From Cupriavidus pauculus (GTDB lineage Bacteria; Pseudomonadota; Gammaproteobacteria; Burkholderiales; Burkholderiaceae): DNA of 64,000 nt. Shown here piece after piece: positions 1-8,835 of this stretch. The notes beneath the pieces were generated by a model. The model was not told the DNA's origin. It saw only the letters and a program-made list of their open reading frames with translations, and made no database searches. Both the position numbers and the translations under genes were made by a program. The stretch spans positions 434,001-498,000 of the forward strand of contig NZ_CP044067.1 of assembly GCF_008693385.1 (NCBI RefSeq), read 5' to 3'. Each line of letters starts with the position of its first letter. The first letter of the stretch is position 1.

Positions 1-140
1 AACATCTGCACTTCGAGACCGAGCGCGACCCGCAACAGGTTGATCTTTTCGGGCATGCGGCCGCTCGGTTCGCTGAAGAACACCCCCAGCGCCGCAATCG
101 CGCATGCCGCGCCGATCAGCCAGACTCCGATTCTGTACAT
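1..140 (-). CDS. hypothetical membrane-anchored or exported protein, N-terminal fragment
   Basis: The reading frame starts with ATG at 140 on the minus strand and runs off the left edge of the window, so only about 46 residues are visible. An AGGAGGGG Shine-Dalgarno sequence lies about 10 bases upstream of the start. Residues 4-22 (IGVWLIGAACAIAALGVFF) form one hydrophobic segment that could be an uncleaved signal anchor or a signal peptide; the sequence then becomes polar. Nothing visible identifies a family. It is divergent from the patatin-like gene. Confidence 0.55.
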   Translation of the reverse strand, partial: MYRIGVWLIGAACAIAALGVFFSEPSGRMPEKINLLRVALGLEVQM

Positions 141-193
141 GGTGCCTGCTCCCCTCCTGAGCACAGATTCAGCCATGTCTCCGGGCAAAGCAA

Positions 194-227
194 TTGGTCC
201 TTGGGCCTAGCATTGGACCAAAGGCCC
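194..227 (+). promoter_or_regulatory. putative operator upstream of the patatin-like gene (site B of four)
   Basis: TTGGTCCTTGGGCC at 194-207 is nearly identical to the site in front of the RND operon (TTGGTCCTTGGTCC), and a second half-site-like stretch, TTGGACCAAAGGCCC, follows at 213-227. It points towards the patatin gene and ends 50 bases before the ATG at 258. Binding by the FixJ/LuxR-type regulator at 10895-11536 is inference from the shared motif. Confidence 0.5.
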
Positions 228-257
228 TTGTCAATGTGCATGCGGACATCCAGATTG

Positions 258-2573
258 ATGGGTGAGGCTAGCAAGCGGCCATCGCGCCGCGTTCACGCGA
301 AGTTTCGACCCCATATCCATGTGTCAAGCCATCGCCTTGCCTGGTCCATTGCGTTCGCGCTGCTGACGAGCCTGCCGCACGCGCCAGTGCGCGCCCAGTC
401 GGGCAGCGGCAACGACACGAACGACCGCGCGGCGTCCGTGGCGACCGTGGCGCGCCCGCGCGTCTGCCTGGTGCTGTCCGGCGGCGGCGCGCGTGGCGCC
501 GCGCATATCGGCGTGCTGAAAGTCCTGGAATCGCTGCGGGTGCCCGTGGACTGCATCGCGGGCACGAGCATGGGCGCGCTCGTCGGTGCCGCGTATGCCA
601 CGGGCACGAGCCCCGAAGCCATGGAAAAAATGGTCGGCACGATCTCCGCGCGCGCGTTGTTCAACGAGCGCCCGCCCCGCCAGAACCTGACGATGCGGCG
701 CAAGGAGGAAGACCGTTCCAACCTCATCACCCCGGAGATCGGCGTTCAGGAAGGCGAACTGGTACTGCCCAAGGGCGCGGTCACGGGCGTCCAGCTGGAG
801 AAGGTGCTGCGCGAGATGGCGCCCGCGCCCGGCTATCGGGACTTCGATACGCTGCCGATTCCGTACCGCGCCGTGGCGACGGACCTCGTGACCGGTACCG
901 CGGTCGTTTTCCGCGAAGGCGAACTGTCGCGCGCGATGCGCGCGAGCATGTCGGTGCCCGGTGCGATCGCCCCCGTCGAGTACGAGGGCAAGCTCCTCGT
1001 GGATGGCGGCCTGGTGGACAACCTGCCCATCGACGTGGCCCGCGCGATGGGCGCGGACATCATCATCGCGGTCAATCTCGGCACGCCGCTGATGACGCGC
1101 CAGCAGTTGCGCTCCGCGCTGAGCGTGACCATGCAGATGCTCAATATCCTGACCGAGCAAAACGTACGGTCCTCGCTCGCCGCGATCGGGCCGAACGATA
1201 TCCTGATCGAGCCCCTGCTCGGCGATTTCTCGGCCGCCGATTTCGATCACCTCACGCGCACCATCCCCATCGGCGAGGCCGCGGCGCGCAAGGAGGCGGC
1301 GAAGCTCGAGGCGCTGTCGCTGCCGCCGGAGATGTACGCGGCGCTGCGCGCGCGCCAGCAGGCCGTGCCGCCGCCCGACCGGCGCGAAATCGACGAGATC
1401 CGCATCGCGCCGATGCAACGCGTGAACCCGGACTACATCGCCTCCAGCATCCAGACCAGGCCGGGCGCGCCGCTCGACGAGGCACGCCTCAACGAGGACC
1501 TGAACCGCGTCTTCGGCACCAGCGACTTCGAGCACGTCGATTACCGGGTGCTCGAGGAGCCCGGCAAGCGCATCCTCTCGGTGGATGCGGTCGAGAAATC
1601 GTACGGCCCCAACTATGTGCGCTTCGGCCTGGGCCTGAGCACCGATTTCCGCGGCGATTCGTTCTTCAGCGTGCTGGGCAGCTACCGGCGCACCTGGATC
1701 AACTCGCTGGGGGCGGAGTGGCGTACCGACGCGCAGGCCGGCCAGACCAGCCGGCTCACCAGCGAGTTCTATCAGCCGGTCAATCTGTCGCAGACGCTGT
1801 TCGTGGCACCGCGCATCCAGCTGGAACGGCGCCCGCTCTACGTCTTTCAGGACACGAACCGCATTGCCACCTACGACTTGCGCAGCTACGACGCGGGATT
1901 CGATGTCGGCGCCCAGTTCACGCGCTATGCGGAGGCGCGGGCCGGCGTGCTGTTCGGCGAGCAGAAGATCTCGCTCAGCACGGGGCCCCAGGCGTTTGCG
2001 CCGCCGGTCACCAGCGCGCGCCGCGGGGCGTTCACCGCGCGGCTGCTCGTGGATCAGATCGACAGCACGGCGTTCCCGCGCAGCGGCTATGCCGGCACCC
2101 TGAATCTGTTCGCCTCGCGGCCCGAACTGGGCGCGGACCAGTCGTATACGAAGGGCGAGGCAACGGGCCTCTATGCGATGTCCACCGGTCCCCATACCGT
2201 GAATCTCGGGTTCCGTGCCGGCAGCAATCTCGGCGGCAACACACTGCCGACCTACGATCTCTTCCAGTGGGGCGGCTTCCTGCAGCAATCGGGCTACAGC
2301 ACCGGCCAGTTGCTGGGCAGCAACCTGCAGTTCGTGCGCGCCGTCTACTACAACCGGCTGGCGCGCCAGTCGCTGCTGGAGGGCGTGTATGGCGGCTTCT
2401 CGCTGGAGCTGGGCCGCGTGGGCGCCCCGCTCGTCCCGGGCAACCCCACGGGCTGGCTCAAGTCCGGCTCGGTCTTCGTGGCGCTGGACACGCCGATCGG
2501 TCCGTTCTATCTGGCATATGGCCGGGCCTCCGCGGGCCATTACAGCTTCTACCTGTTCCTGGGCAAGCCGTGA
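258..2573 (+). CDS. patatin-like phospholipase with C-terminal BamA-type beta-barrel
   Basis: Predicted exported lipid acyl hydrolase whose C-terminal half resembles the Omp85/BamA surface-antigen barrel, as in the PlpD type Va secretion family. With the ATG at 258 it has 771 residues. A hydrophobic signal segment lies near residues 27-44, ending PVRAQ. The patatin core shows the oxyanion motif GGGARG (about 75-80), the nucleophile motif GTSMG with Ser104, and the catalytic DGG with Asp249. A POTRA-like linker and a barrel ending in FYLFLGKP follow. The frame is open from 201; 258 was chosen because it places the upstream operator 50 bases before the start, as at the other sites. A GTG at 321 would give a more ordinary signal peptide, so the start is uncertain. 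Confidence 0.85.
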   Translation: MGEASKRPSRRVHAKFRPHIHVSSHRLAWSIAFALLTSLPHAPVRAQSGSGNDTNDRAASVATVARPRVCLVLSGGGARGAAHIGVLKVLESLRVPVDCIAGTSMGALVGAAYATGTSPEAMEKMVGTISARALFNERPPRQNLTMRRKEEDRSNLITPEIGVQEGELVLPKGAVTGVQLEKVLREMAPAPGYRDFDTLPIPYRAVATDLVTGTAVVFREGELSRAMRASMSVPGAIAPVEYEGKLLVDGGLVDNLPIDVARAMGADIIIAVNLGTPLMTRQQLRSALSVTMQMLNILTEQNVRSSLAAIGPNDILIEPLLGDFSAADFDHLTRTIPIGEAAARKEAAKLEALSLPPEMYAALRARQQAVPPPDRREIDEIRIAPMQRVNPDYIASSIQTRPGAPLDEARLNEDLNRVFGTSDFEHVDYRVLEEPGKRILSVDAVEKSYGPNYVRFGLGLSTDFRGDSFFSVLGSYRRTWINSLGAEWRTDAQAGQTSRLTSEFYQPVNLSQTLFVAPRIQLERRPLYVFQDTNRIATYDLRSYDAGFDVGAQFTRYAEARAGVLFGEQKISLSTGPQAFAPPVTSARRGAFTARLLVDQIDSTAFPRSGYAGTLNLFASRPELGADQSYTKGEATGLYAMSTGPHTVNLGFRAGSNLGGNTLPTYDLFQWGGFLQQSGYSTGQLLGSNLQFVRAVYYNRLARQSLLEGVYGGFSLELGRVGAPLVPGNPTGWLKSGSVFVALDTPIGPFYLAYGRASAGHYSFYLFLGKP

Positions 2574-2589
2574 CCGCGGCGCGGCGGCA

Positions 2590-3078
2590 TCAATCCTTGA
2601 GCATCGCCTTCTTCCAGCTGCCATCCGCCTGCTGGCAATACCAGCCCTTCCACCGTTCCGGCTGCCGTCCGCTCTGCCGGAATTCCGTGCGCACCTGGCG
2701 GCAGCGCTGGCCGCCCTCGGTACGGGTCTGGAGCGGGGTGATCGACCCTTCCGTGACCTTGCCGGCATTGTTGGGCGGCAGCTTGATCGGCTCGGTGGTA
2801 CCGTCCGCCGACTCGCTCATGACGCGATTGAAGGTAGTGGTCAGCTGCTCGGTGCCTGCCTTGCCGAGCGTGCCGACGATGGTGGCGTTCAGGAAATGAT
2901 CGAAATATGCATGGACGGGTGCTGGGATCGCCATCGCTATCGCCATCGCCATCGCCACCGTGGTGGCGGCCACGGCCCGTCCGTTCAGGGACGGCCTCAT
3001 GTCGGACCTCATGTCGCACCTCATGTCGCACCTCATGTCGCACCTCACGTCGCACTCCTCGTTCATCTGGCCCGTCAT
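2590..3078 (-). CDS. small exported protein, surface-antigen-like, with repeat-encoded N-terminus
   Basis: Last gene of the RND operon. The ATG at 3078 overlaps the TGA of the upstream gene (ATGA), which suggests coupled translation and gives 162 residues. The N-terminus contains a repeated CDMR tetrapeptide encoded by a 12-bp tandem array, then a signal-peptide-like stretch rich in Met-Ala-Ile ending PAPVHA. The mature part is about 115 residues with two Cys; the C-terminal pattern (RCRQVRTEF, WKGWYCQQ, W) resembles small 17-kDa/RT0821-type surface proteins, but that match is weak. True initiation may be at one of the in-frame starts inside the array (GTG 3048, ATG 3036, 3024, 3012 or 3000). 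Confidence 0.65.
   Translation of the reverse strand: MTGQMNEECDVRCDMRCDMRCDMRSDMRPSLNGRAVAATTVAMAMAIAMAIPAPVHAYFDHFLNATIVGTLGKAGTEQLTTTFNRVMSESADGTTEPIKLPPNNAGKVTEGSITPLQTRTEGGQRCRQVRTEFRQSGRQPERWKGWYCQQADGSWKKAMLKD
2995..3054 (-). repeat. 12-bp tandem repeat, five units, each with a Shine-Dalgarno-like GAGG and a start codon
   Basis: Five consecutive 12-bp units, read on the minus strand as ATGAGGTGCGAC with small variants. Each unit holds GAGG followed six bases later by the ATG of the next unit, all in the same frame as the gene at 2590-3078. Start-type codons lie at 3048 (GTG), 3036, 3024, 3012 and 3000. A separate hexanucleotide (GCCATC) run lies in the signal-peptide coding region near 2932-2956. 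Confidence 0.9.
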
Positions 3079-3683
3079 TTCGCTGCGCCCGGTTCCACGG
3101 AGATGGCGATCGCCTCCGTATACACGGCCTGCACCCGGTCGCCGCGCTTGACGTCCTGCATCTGCGCGGGGTCGGACACATGCAGGTCCATGACCTGCCC
3201 GCGCGGGCCCTTCACCGTCACGATCTGCGCATCCTTGTTGACGGCCACCACCTGCGCCACCACTGTGACCTCGCGGCCCATGGTCCCGCCCGGCTTGGCG
3301 CCCGGCTGCGACCGCTCGGCGATCTCGCGCTCCTGCACGGTCGCTTCGCCCGCCCCCTTCTTCAGGCTGACGGTCAGCGCTTCCTGATAGGACACGGTCA
3401 CCTTGTCGCCCACGCGCAGTTGCTCGAAGTTGCGGGCTTCGGGTCCGACGGTCATGTCCATGACACGCCCCTGCGGCGTCTTCAGCGTGATCCTCCGGTT
3501 CGGCGCATCGATCGCCGTGATGGTGGCCACGGCCGTCGCCGTCGCCGAGGCGGTCGCCTGTCCGGGCGTGCGCGTGACGCTGCTCTTGATATCGGGCTGC
3601 GCCACGGCCGCGGACCAGACCGCAGCCGCCAGCAACGGCACCATGAAGCGCAAGACGCGTCCGGATTCATGTTGTGTCGGCAT
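3075..3683 (-). CDS. periplasmic protein with two tandem homologous domains, unknown function
   Basis: 202 residues, starting at ATG 3683 with AAGGAGG six bases upstream. Residues 11-28 are a signal peptide (FMVPLLAAAVWSAAVAQ). Two copies of a roughly 55-residue unit follow: the first contains ITLKTPQGRVMDMTVG and VGDKVTVSYQEALTVSL, the second IVTVKGPRGQVMDLHVS and RGDRVQAVYTEAIAISV, so the protein arose by internal duplication. The fold is probably a small beta barrel. It lies 53 bases after the glycine-zipper gene and overlaps the next gene by four bases. No catalytic motif was seen. Confidence 0.75.
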   Translation of the reverse strand: MPTQHESGRVLRFMVPLLAAAVWSAAVAQPDIKSSVTRTPGQATASATATAVATITAIDAPNRRITLKTPQGRVMDMTVGPEARNFEQLRVGDKVTVSYQEALTVSLKKGAGEATVQEREIAERSQPGAKPGGTMGREVTVVAQVVAVNKDAQIVTVKGPRGQVMDLHVSDPAQMQDVKRGDRVQAVYTEAIAISVEPGAAK

Positions 3684-3736
3684 GGGAACCTCCTTCTCGA
3701 AGACCTCAGACATCGCGGGCCGGCTGCCGTCGCCGG

Positions 3737-4210
3737 TCAGCGTATGGAATACCCGCGCCCTTCCATGCACGCGGAATAGGCCCGGTAATACGTATCCAGC
3801 GCCCCGGTGGACTGCGCCTGCGCGTTCGCCTCGGCATTGCGCTTGTTCTGGCGCGCCCGCGCGCCGCCCGCCATGGTGCCGACGGCCGCGCCGGCCGCCG
3901 CGCCCTTGCCCGCATCGCCAGCAATGCCGCCGATCACGGCGCCGCCCAGCGCACCGCGCGCCGCGCCCCCGACGCGCTCGCCCCCGCCCACCGCCGGCCC
4001 CCCTTGCGGCGGCGGCGCGGTGTTGACCGCCGCGGGATCGATCCCCGTGTTCGACTTGGCCCACGCGTAGCACGCCCCGTCGTCCTTCTGTTGCTGCTGC
4101 GCACTCTGGCCCTTGGCCGGATACGCGATGGGACGCGACTGCGCCATGGCGGCGCCCCAGATGCCGGCCGTCACGCAAACGGCCAGCGCTCCTGCCATCG
4201 ATCTGTCCAT
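3737..4210 (-). CDS. glycine-zipper exported protein
   Basis: 157 residues, starting at ATG 4210 with AAGGAG eight bases upstream. The signal peptide ends near residue 23 (WGAAMAQ). Residues about 85-120 form a glycine zipper (GALGGAVIGGIAGDAGKGAAAGAAVGTMAGG) typical of YMGG/Gly-zipper outer-membrane-associated proteins; the N-terminal mature part contains a QQQQ run and one Cys, and a second Cys lies near the end (YSACMEGRGYS). It follows the efflux outer-membrane gene by three bases. A role in the envelope is inferred from the family and the operon. Confidence 0.75.
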   Translation of the reverse strand: MDRSMAGALAVCVTAGIWGAAMAQSRPIAYPAKGQSAQQQQKDDGACYAWAKSNTGIDPAAVNTAPPPQGGPAVGGGERVGGAARGALGGAVIGGIAGDAGKGAAAGAAVGTMAGGARARQNKRNAEANAQAQSTGALDTYYRAYSACMEGRGYSIR

Positions 4211-4213
4211 GAT

Positions 4214-5671
4214 TCACTCCTTGACGGATACCGTGGTGGCCTCGAGTCCGGTCTGCGCGCCCGTGCCGGCAGGCCAGCCACCGCCGAGCGCCTTGTATAG
4301 CTGGATCAGTTGCCCGAACTTCGCGCCGCGCAGGCTCGACTGGTCGAGTTGCGCGGCAAACAGCGCGCGCTCGGAATCGAGCACCTCCAGATAGCTGGTG
4401 TAGCCGCCTTCATACCGATCGCGCGCCAGCAACGCGTAGCGGGACAACGCGTCCACCTGCTCGGTCTTCGCATCGAGTTGCCCCTGCGTGCGCTGCACGC
4501 TGACCAGCGCGTCGGCCACCTCGCGGAACGCGATCTGGATGGCCTGCCGATACCCGTGCAGCGCCTGCGCCTGCCTGGCCTCCGCCTGCTTTACGTCGCC
4601 CGCGATGGCGCCGCCTGTGAAGATTGGCACGCTGATCAGCCCGCCGTACGACCACATCTGCGCGGAACCGAGCCAGAGCCCCGACAGCGCGGTGCTCGCG
4701 GCACCGAACAGACCGGTCAGCGAGATGCTGGGGAAATACTGCGCGCGCGCCGCGCCGATGCGCGCATTGGCGGCCACGAGGTTCTGCTCGGCCTGCACGA
4801 GGTCGGGCCGCTGCGTGAGCAATGTCGAGGGCAGGCCCATCGGCACCGTCGGCAACTGCAACTCGCCGATCTCCTTGCCGCGCGGGATATCGCGCGGATT
4901 GTCGCCGAGCAGCAAGGCCAGCAGGTTCTCCTGCAGCGATACCTGCTGCCGGAACTGTTCCACCGAGACCAGCGCGGACGCGTATTCCGAGCGCGATTGC
5001 GAGAACTCGACCTCCGACACCACGCCACCCTGAAAGCGGTCGCGAAACACGTTGAGCGCGCCTTCGCGGCTGACCACCGTCTCCCGCGCGATGCGCAGCC
5101 GGTTGTCGAGATCGCGCAGCGTGATATACGCGCTGGCCACGGCGGCCACGACGCTGACCTCGGTCGCGCGCCGCCCCTGCTCGCTGGCCGCCCATTCCGC
5201 GCGGGCCGCTTCCGTCTGCCGGCGAATGCGCCCGAACAGATCGATCTCCCATGACGCGAACACGTCCGCCCGCACCTGATTGAACGGATTGTCGATGGGC
5301 ACCACATTGCCGCCGCTGTTGCTGATGCGCTGCCGGCCGCCGCCGAACTCGGCCCCCACCTGCGGAAACAGCCCGGCACGCGCGGCCATCACGCGACCGT
5401 AGTATTCCTCCACCCGCGCCGTGGCGATCAGCAGGTCCTGATTGCGGGCCAACGCGACGAGGATCAGCTCATCGAGCGTCGGATCGCCGATCTGCGACCA
5501 CCAGTACTCGTCCGAGGCAACCGTCACGGGCGCCGCCGCCGGCGCGTCGGCAAAGCGGTAGGCCGCCGGCACGTCCACGGGCGGGCGTTCGTAATCGGGC
5601 CCGACCGCGCATCCACCGAGGGCGATCACCGCGCCACAGCCCCATGCGATACCGTGCGGACGCGTGTTCAT
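4214..5671 (-). CDS. RND efflux outer-membrane lipoprotein, NodT/OprM family
   Basis: 485 residues, normal length for the family. It forms the outer-membrane channel of the tripartite pump encoded with it. The ATG at 5671 overlaps the stop of the RND transporter gene (ATGA). The signal sequence ends in a lipobox (ALGGC), followed by AVGPDYERPPV, a hallmark of NodT-family factors. Two outer-membrane efflux repeats follow; each contains the long helical coiled-coil stretch and the conserved PDL motif appears as TQRPDLVQAEQNL. The C-terminal helices end at GGGW. Confidence 0.92.
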   Translation of the reverse strand: MNTRPHGIAWGCGAVIALGGCAVGPDYERPPVDVPAAYRFADAPAAAPVTVASDEYWWSQIGDPTLDELILVALARNQDLLIATARVEEYYGRVMAARAGLFPQVGAEFGGGRQRISNSGGNVVPIDNPFNQVRADVFASWEIDLFGRIRRQTEAARAEWAASEQGRRATEVSVVAAVASAYITLRDLDNRLRIARETVVSREGALNVFRDRFQGGVVSEVEFSQSRSEYASALVSVEQFRQQVSLQENLLALLLGDNPRDIPRGKEIGELQLPTVPMGLPSTLLTQRPDLVQAEQNLVAANARIGAARAQYFPSISLTGLFGAASTALSGLWLGSAQMWSYGGLISVPIFTGGAIAGDVKQAEARQAQALHGYRQAIQIAFREVADALVSVQRTQGQLDAKTEQVDALSRYALLARDRYEGGYTSYLEVLDSERALFAAQLDQSSLRGAKFGQLIQLYKALGGGWPAGTGAQTGLEATTVSVKE

Positions 5672-8600
5672 GCATTGCCTCCCGTGGGCGCCGCGGAATC
5701 GGTGCCCGCGGCTTCGGGCGGCCGTGCCGCCATCTTCTTGGCGGACGCCCGCTCGAGCCCCCAGAAGAACATCGGGATAAAGAACACGGCGATCACCGTG
5801 GCACCGAGCATGCCGCCAATCACGCCCGTCCCGAGCGACTGCCGGCTCGCCGCCGACGCCCCGCTTGCTATCGCGAGCGGAATACAGCCGAGAATGAATG
5901 CGAGCGAGGTCATGATGATCGGGCGCAGCCGCAGCTTGGCGGCCTTGACCGCGGCGTCGTACGGGCTCAATCCCTCCTTGACGCGCATCTCGACCGCGAA
6001 CTCGAAGATCAGGATGGCGTTCTTCGCCGCGAGCGCGATCAGCACCGTCAGCCCGATCTGGAAGTAAACGTCGTTTTCCATGCCGCGCATCAGAATACCC
6101 AGCAGCGCGCCGAACAGCGCGAACGGCACGGCCATCAGCACGCCGAACGGCAACGACCACTTTTCGTACTGCGCGGCAAGAATCAGGAACACCATCAGCA
6201 ACGCGAAGGCAAACACCAGCGCCGCCGTGGAACCGGCCTTCTTCTCCTCGTACGCTTGCCCGCTCCATGCATACGCATAGCCGGGCCCCAGCACCTGCGC
6301 CGCCACCTCCTCCATGGCCTGCAGCGCCTGCCCGGAGCTGTAGCCCTGCGCCGCATCCCCCGTGATCTTGGCCGCGGGAAAGTTGTTGAACCGCGTCACA
6401 AGGTCTGCGCCCGCGACGTAGCGCGCATTGGTCACTGCCTTGATCGGCACCATCTCGCCGCGCGCATTGCGCACGTAGACGCGGTCGAGGTCTTCGGGCC
6501 GCGAGCGGTACTCGGGTTCCGCCTGCAGGATGACCTGGAACAGCCGGCTGTTCTTCGGGAACTGGCTGACGTACAGCGAGCCGAACATCGTTTGCAATGC
6601 CGAGTACACCTGCTCCACGGGCACGCCCTGCGTCTCCGCGCGCTCGCGGTCGAGGTCCACGAGCAGCTGCCGCGATTTCGTGTTGATGGTGGTGCTGATG
6701 CCGCGCAGTTCGGGCCGCTGCCGCGCCGCCGCGATGAATGCCCGCGTGCGTTCCTCCAGCTGCTGATAGGTGCCGTCGCCCGTGCTCTGCAGCCAGAACT
6801 CGAACCCGCCCGTGGTGCCCAGGCCCGGAATCGACGGCGGATTGACCGGTATCACGAGTCCTTCGCGGTAGGTGGAGAACTCCCGATTGGCGCGCGCGAT
6901 CAGGTTGGCCGCGCTTTCTTCGGGCCCGCGTTCATGAAAGCCCTTGAGCGTGACGAACAGCGTGCCGGCATTGGCCTTGTTCTGCGAATCGATGAGGCTG
7001 TAGCCGTCGGGCGAGGCGACGGACTTCACGCCGGGCTGCTTCGCGAACCACTCTTCCGCGCGCTTCGACAGATCGCCCGTCCGGTCGAGACTGGCCGCGT
7101 CGGGCAGGATCACCGCGCCAAGCAGATAGCCCTGGTCCTCCACGGGCAGGAACGAAGACGGAATGCGCGCGAACATCAGCACGCTCACCGCGACGAGCGC
7201 CGCCACGAGCGCCAGCGAGATGACCGCGCGCCGGATCAGCAGCTGCACCGCGCTGCCATAGCCTTCCACGATGCGGTCGAAGCTGCGGTTGAACCAGCGG
7301 AAGAAGCGATTCTTCTCGTGGCTGCCGGGCTTGAGGAGAATGGCCGCGAGCGCCGGCGACAGCGTCAGCGCCACCACGCCGGAGAGCAGGACCGACACCG
7401 CAAGCGTGATGGCGAACTGCTTGTAGAGCTGCCCGGTGATGCCGGACAGGAACGCCACGGGGATAAACACCGCCAGCAGCACCAGCACGATGGCGATCAC
7501 GGGCCCGCCCACTTCGTCCATGGCCGCCTTGGCCGCCTCGCGCGGCGGCATATGGAACTCCATCATGTTGCGTTCGACGTTCTCGATCACGACGATGGCA
7601 TCGTCCACGACGATCCCGATCGCCAGCACCATGCCGAACAACGTCAGCATATTCACCGAGAAGCCGAACGCCGACATCGCCATGAACGTGCCGATGATCG
7701 AGACCGGCACGGCAAGAATCGGCACGAGCGTGGCGCGGAAGCTCTGGAGGAACAGATACACCACGAGAATCACAAGGATGACCGCGTCGCGCAGCGTGTG
7801 CACCACCTCGTTGATCGACTCGTGCACGAACTCGGTCGTGTCGAGCGCGACCTCGTATTCCATGCCCGGCGGGAAGCTCTTGCGCGCCTCCGCCAGCGTG
7901 TTCCGCACCTGCTCGGCCACGGCCAGCGCGTTGGCGCCGGGTTGCTGGTACACGGCCAGCAGCGTGGCGGTCTTGCCCTTGAAGCGGCTGCGCAGCGAAT
8001 AGTCCTTCGAGCCCAGTTCCGCGCGGCCGATGTCCTTGAGCCGGACCAGCGCGGCGTCGCCGGAAGCGGCGCGCAGGATGATGTTCTCGAACTCCTTGGG
8101 CTCCGTCATGCGGCCCTTGGTCGTGACCGGAAACGTCTGCTTGACCGGGCCCGCGGTCGGCGACTGCCCGATGCGCCCGGCGGAGAACTGCTCGTTCTGG
8201 TTCGAGACCGCGTTCTTGACGTCCTCGGCCGTGATACCGAGTTGTGCCATGCGGTCGGGCCGCAGCCAGAGGCGCATCGCATAGTCGGGCGTGCCGAAGA
8301 TCGCCGACTGGTTCGCGCCCGGAATGCGCTTGAGCGCATCGAGGATGTAGATGCTCGTGTAGTTGTCGACGAACGTCTGCGGATAGCTGTTATCGGGCGA
8401 ATAGACGGCAATGACCATCATGAACGCCTGCGACCGCTTCTCCACGGTCACCCCCTGCCGCGTCACCGCGTCGGGCAATGTCGGCAGCGCGAGGTTGACG
8501 CGGTTCTGCACATCGACCTGCGCCAGCGACGGGTCCGTCCCGATCTCGAAGTACACCGTCAGCGTCATGTTGCCGGTGGAGGAACTCGTGGAGGACATAT

Positions 8601-8835
8601 ACAGCATGTTGTCCGCGCCATTGACTTCCTGCTCGATCGGCGCGGCCACGTTCTGCGCGACCACTTCGGAGCTCGCGCCCGGATAGGTCGTCGAGACCGT
8701 GATGCTCGGCGGCGTGATATCGGGGAACTGCGCGATGGGCAGGTTGAAGACCGCCACGAGGCCGCCCACCACGATGATGATCGACAGCACCGACGCAAAG
8801 ATCGGCCGGTCGATAAAGAAGTGCGACAGCTTCAT
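5668..8835 (-). CDS. RND multidrug efflux inner-membrane transporter, HAE1 (AcrB-like) family
   Basis: 1055 residues, the usual size of the hydrophobe/amphiphile efflux-1 family. It is a proton-driven exporter that picks up drugs, solvents or other amphiphiles from the periplasm. The N-terminus MKLSHFFIDRPIFASVLS is typical. The proton-relay Asp pair lies in TM4 (GIVVDDAIVVIENVER, about residue 408). Two large periplasmic loops and twelve predicted membrane segments are present, with the second-half GSAAL-to-GASAASRQSLG region intact. The gene overlaps its neighbours by four bases on both sides, so the pump is translationally coupled. Substrate cannot be told from sequence. Confidence 0.95.
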   Translation of the reverse strand: MKLSHFFIDRPIFASVLSIIIVVGGLVAVFNLPIAQFPDITPPSITVSTTYPGASSEVVAQNVAAPIEQEVNGADNMLYMSSTSSSTGNMTLTVYFEIGTDPSLAQVDVQNRVNLALPTLPDAVTRQGVTVEKRSQAFMMVIAVYSPDNSYPQTFVDNYTSIYILDALKRIPGANQSAIFGTPDYAMRLWLRPDRMAQLGITAEDVKNAVSNQNEQFSAGRIGQSPTAGPVKQTFPVTTKGRMTEPKEFENIILRAASGDAALVRLKDIGRAELGSKDYSLRSRFKGKTATLLAVYQQPGANALAVAEQVRNTLAEARKSFPPGMEYEVALDTTEFVHESINEVVHTLRDAVILVILVVYLFLQSFRATLVPILAVPVSIIGTFMAMSAFGFSVNMLTLFGMVLAIGIVVDDAIVVIENVERNMMEFHMPPREAAKAAMDEVGGPVIAIVLVLLAVFIPVAFLSGITGQLYKQFAITLAVSVLLSGVVALTLSPALAAILLKPGSHEKNRFFRWFNRSFDRIVEGYGSAVQLLIRRAVISLALVAALVAVSVLMFARIPSSFLPVEDQGYLLGAVILPDAASLDRTGDLSKRAEEWFAKQPGVKSVASPDGYSLIDSQNKANAGTLFVTLKGFHERGPEESAANLIARANREFSTYREGLVIPVNPPSIPGLGTTGGFEFWLQSTGDGTYQQLEERTRAFIAAARQRPELRGISTTINTKSRQLLVDLDRERAETQGVPVEQVYSALQTMFGSLYVSQFPKNSRLFQVILQAEPEYRSRPEDLDRVYVRNARGEMVPIKAVTNARYVAGADLVTRFNNFPAAKITGDAAQGYSSGQALQAMEEVAAQVLGPGYAYAWSGQAYEEKKAGSTAALVFAFALLMVFLILAAQYEKWSLPFGVLMAVPFALFGALLGILMRGMENDVYFQIGLTVLIALAAKNAILIFEFAVEMRVKEGLSPYDAAVKAAKLRLRPIIMTSLAFILGCIPLAIASGASAASRQSLGTGVIGGMLGATVIAVFFIPMFFWGLERASAKKMAARPPEAAGTDSAAPTGGNA

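Noticed and set aside
201..257. Patatin start at the TTG at 201 or the ATGs at 234/240
   Set aside because: These starts lie in or against the operator-like motif and give an overlong signal-peptide n-region; ATG 258 was preferred, though not proven.
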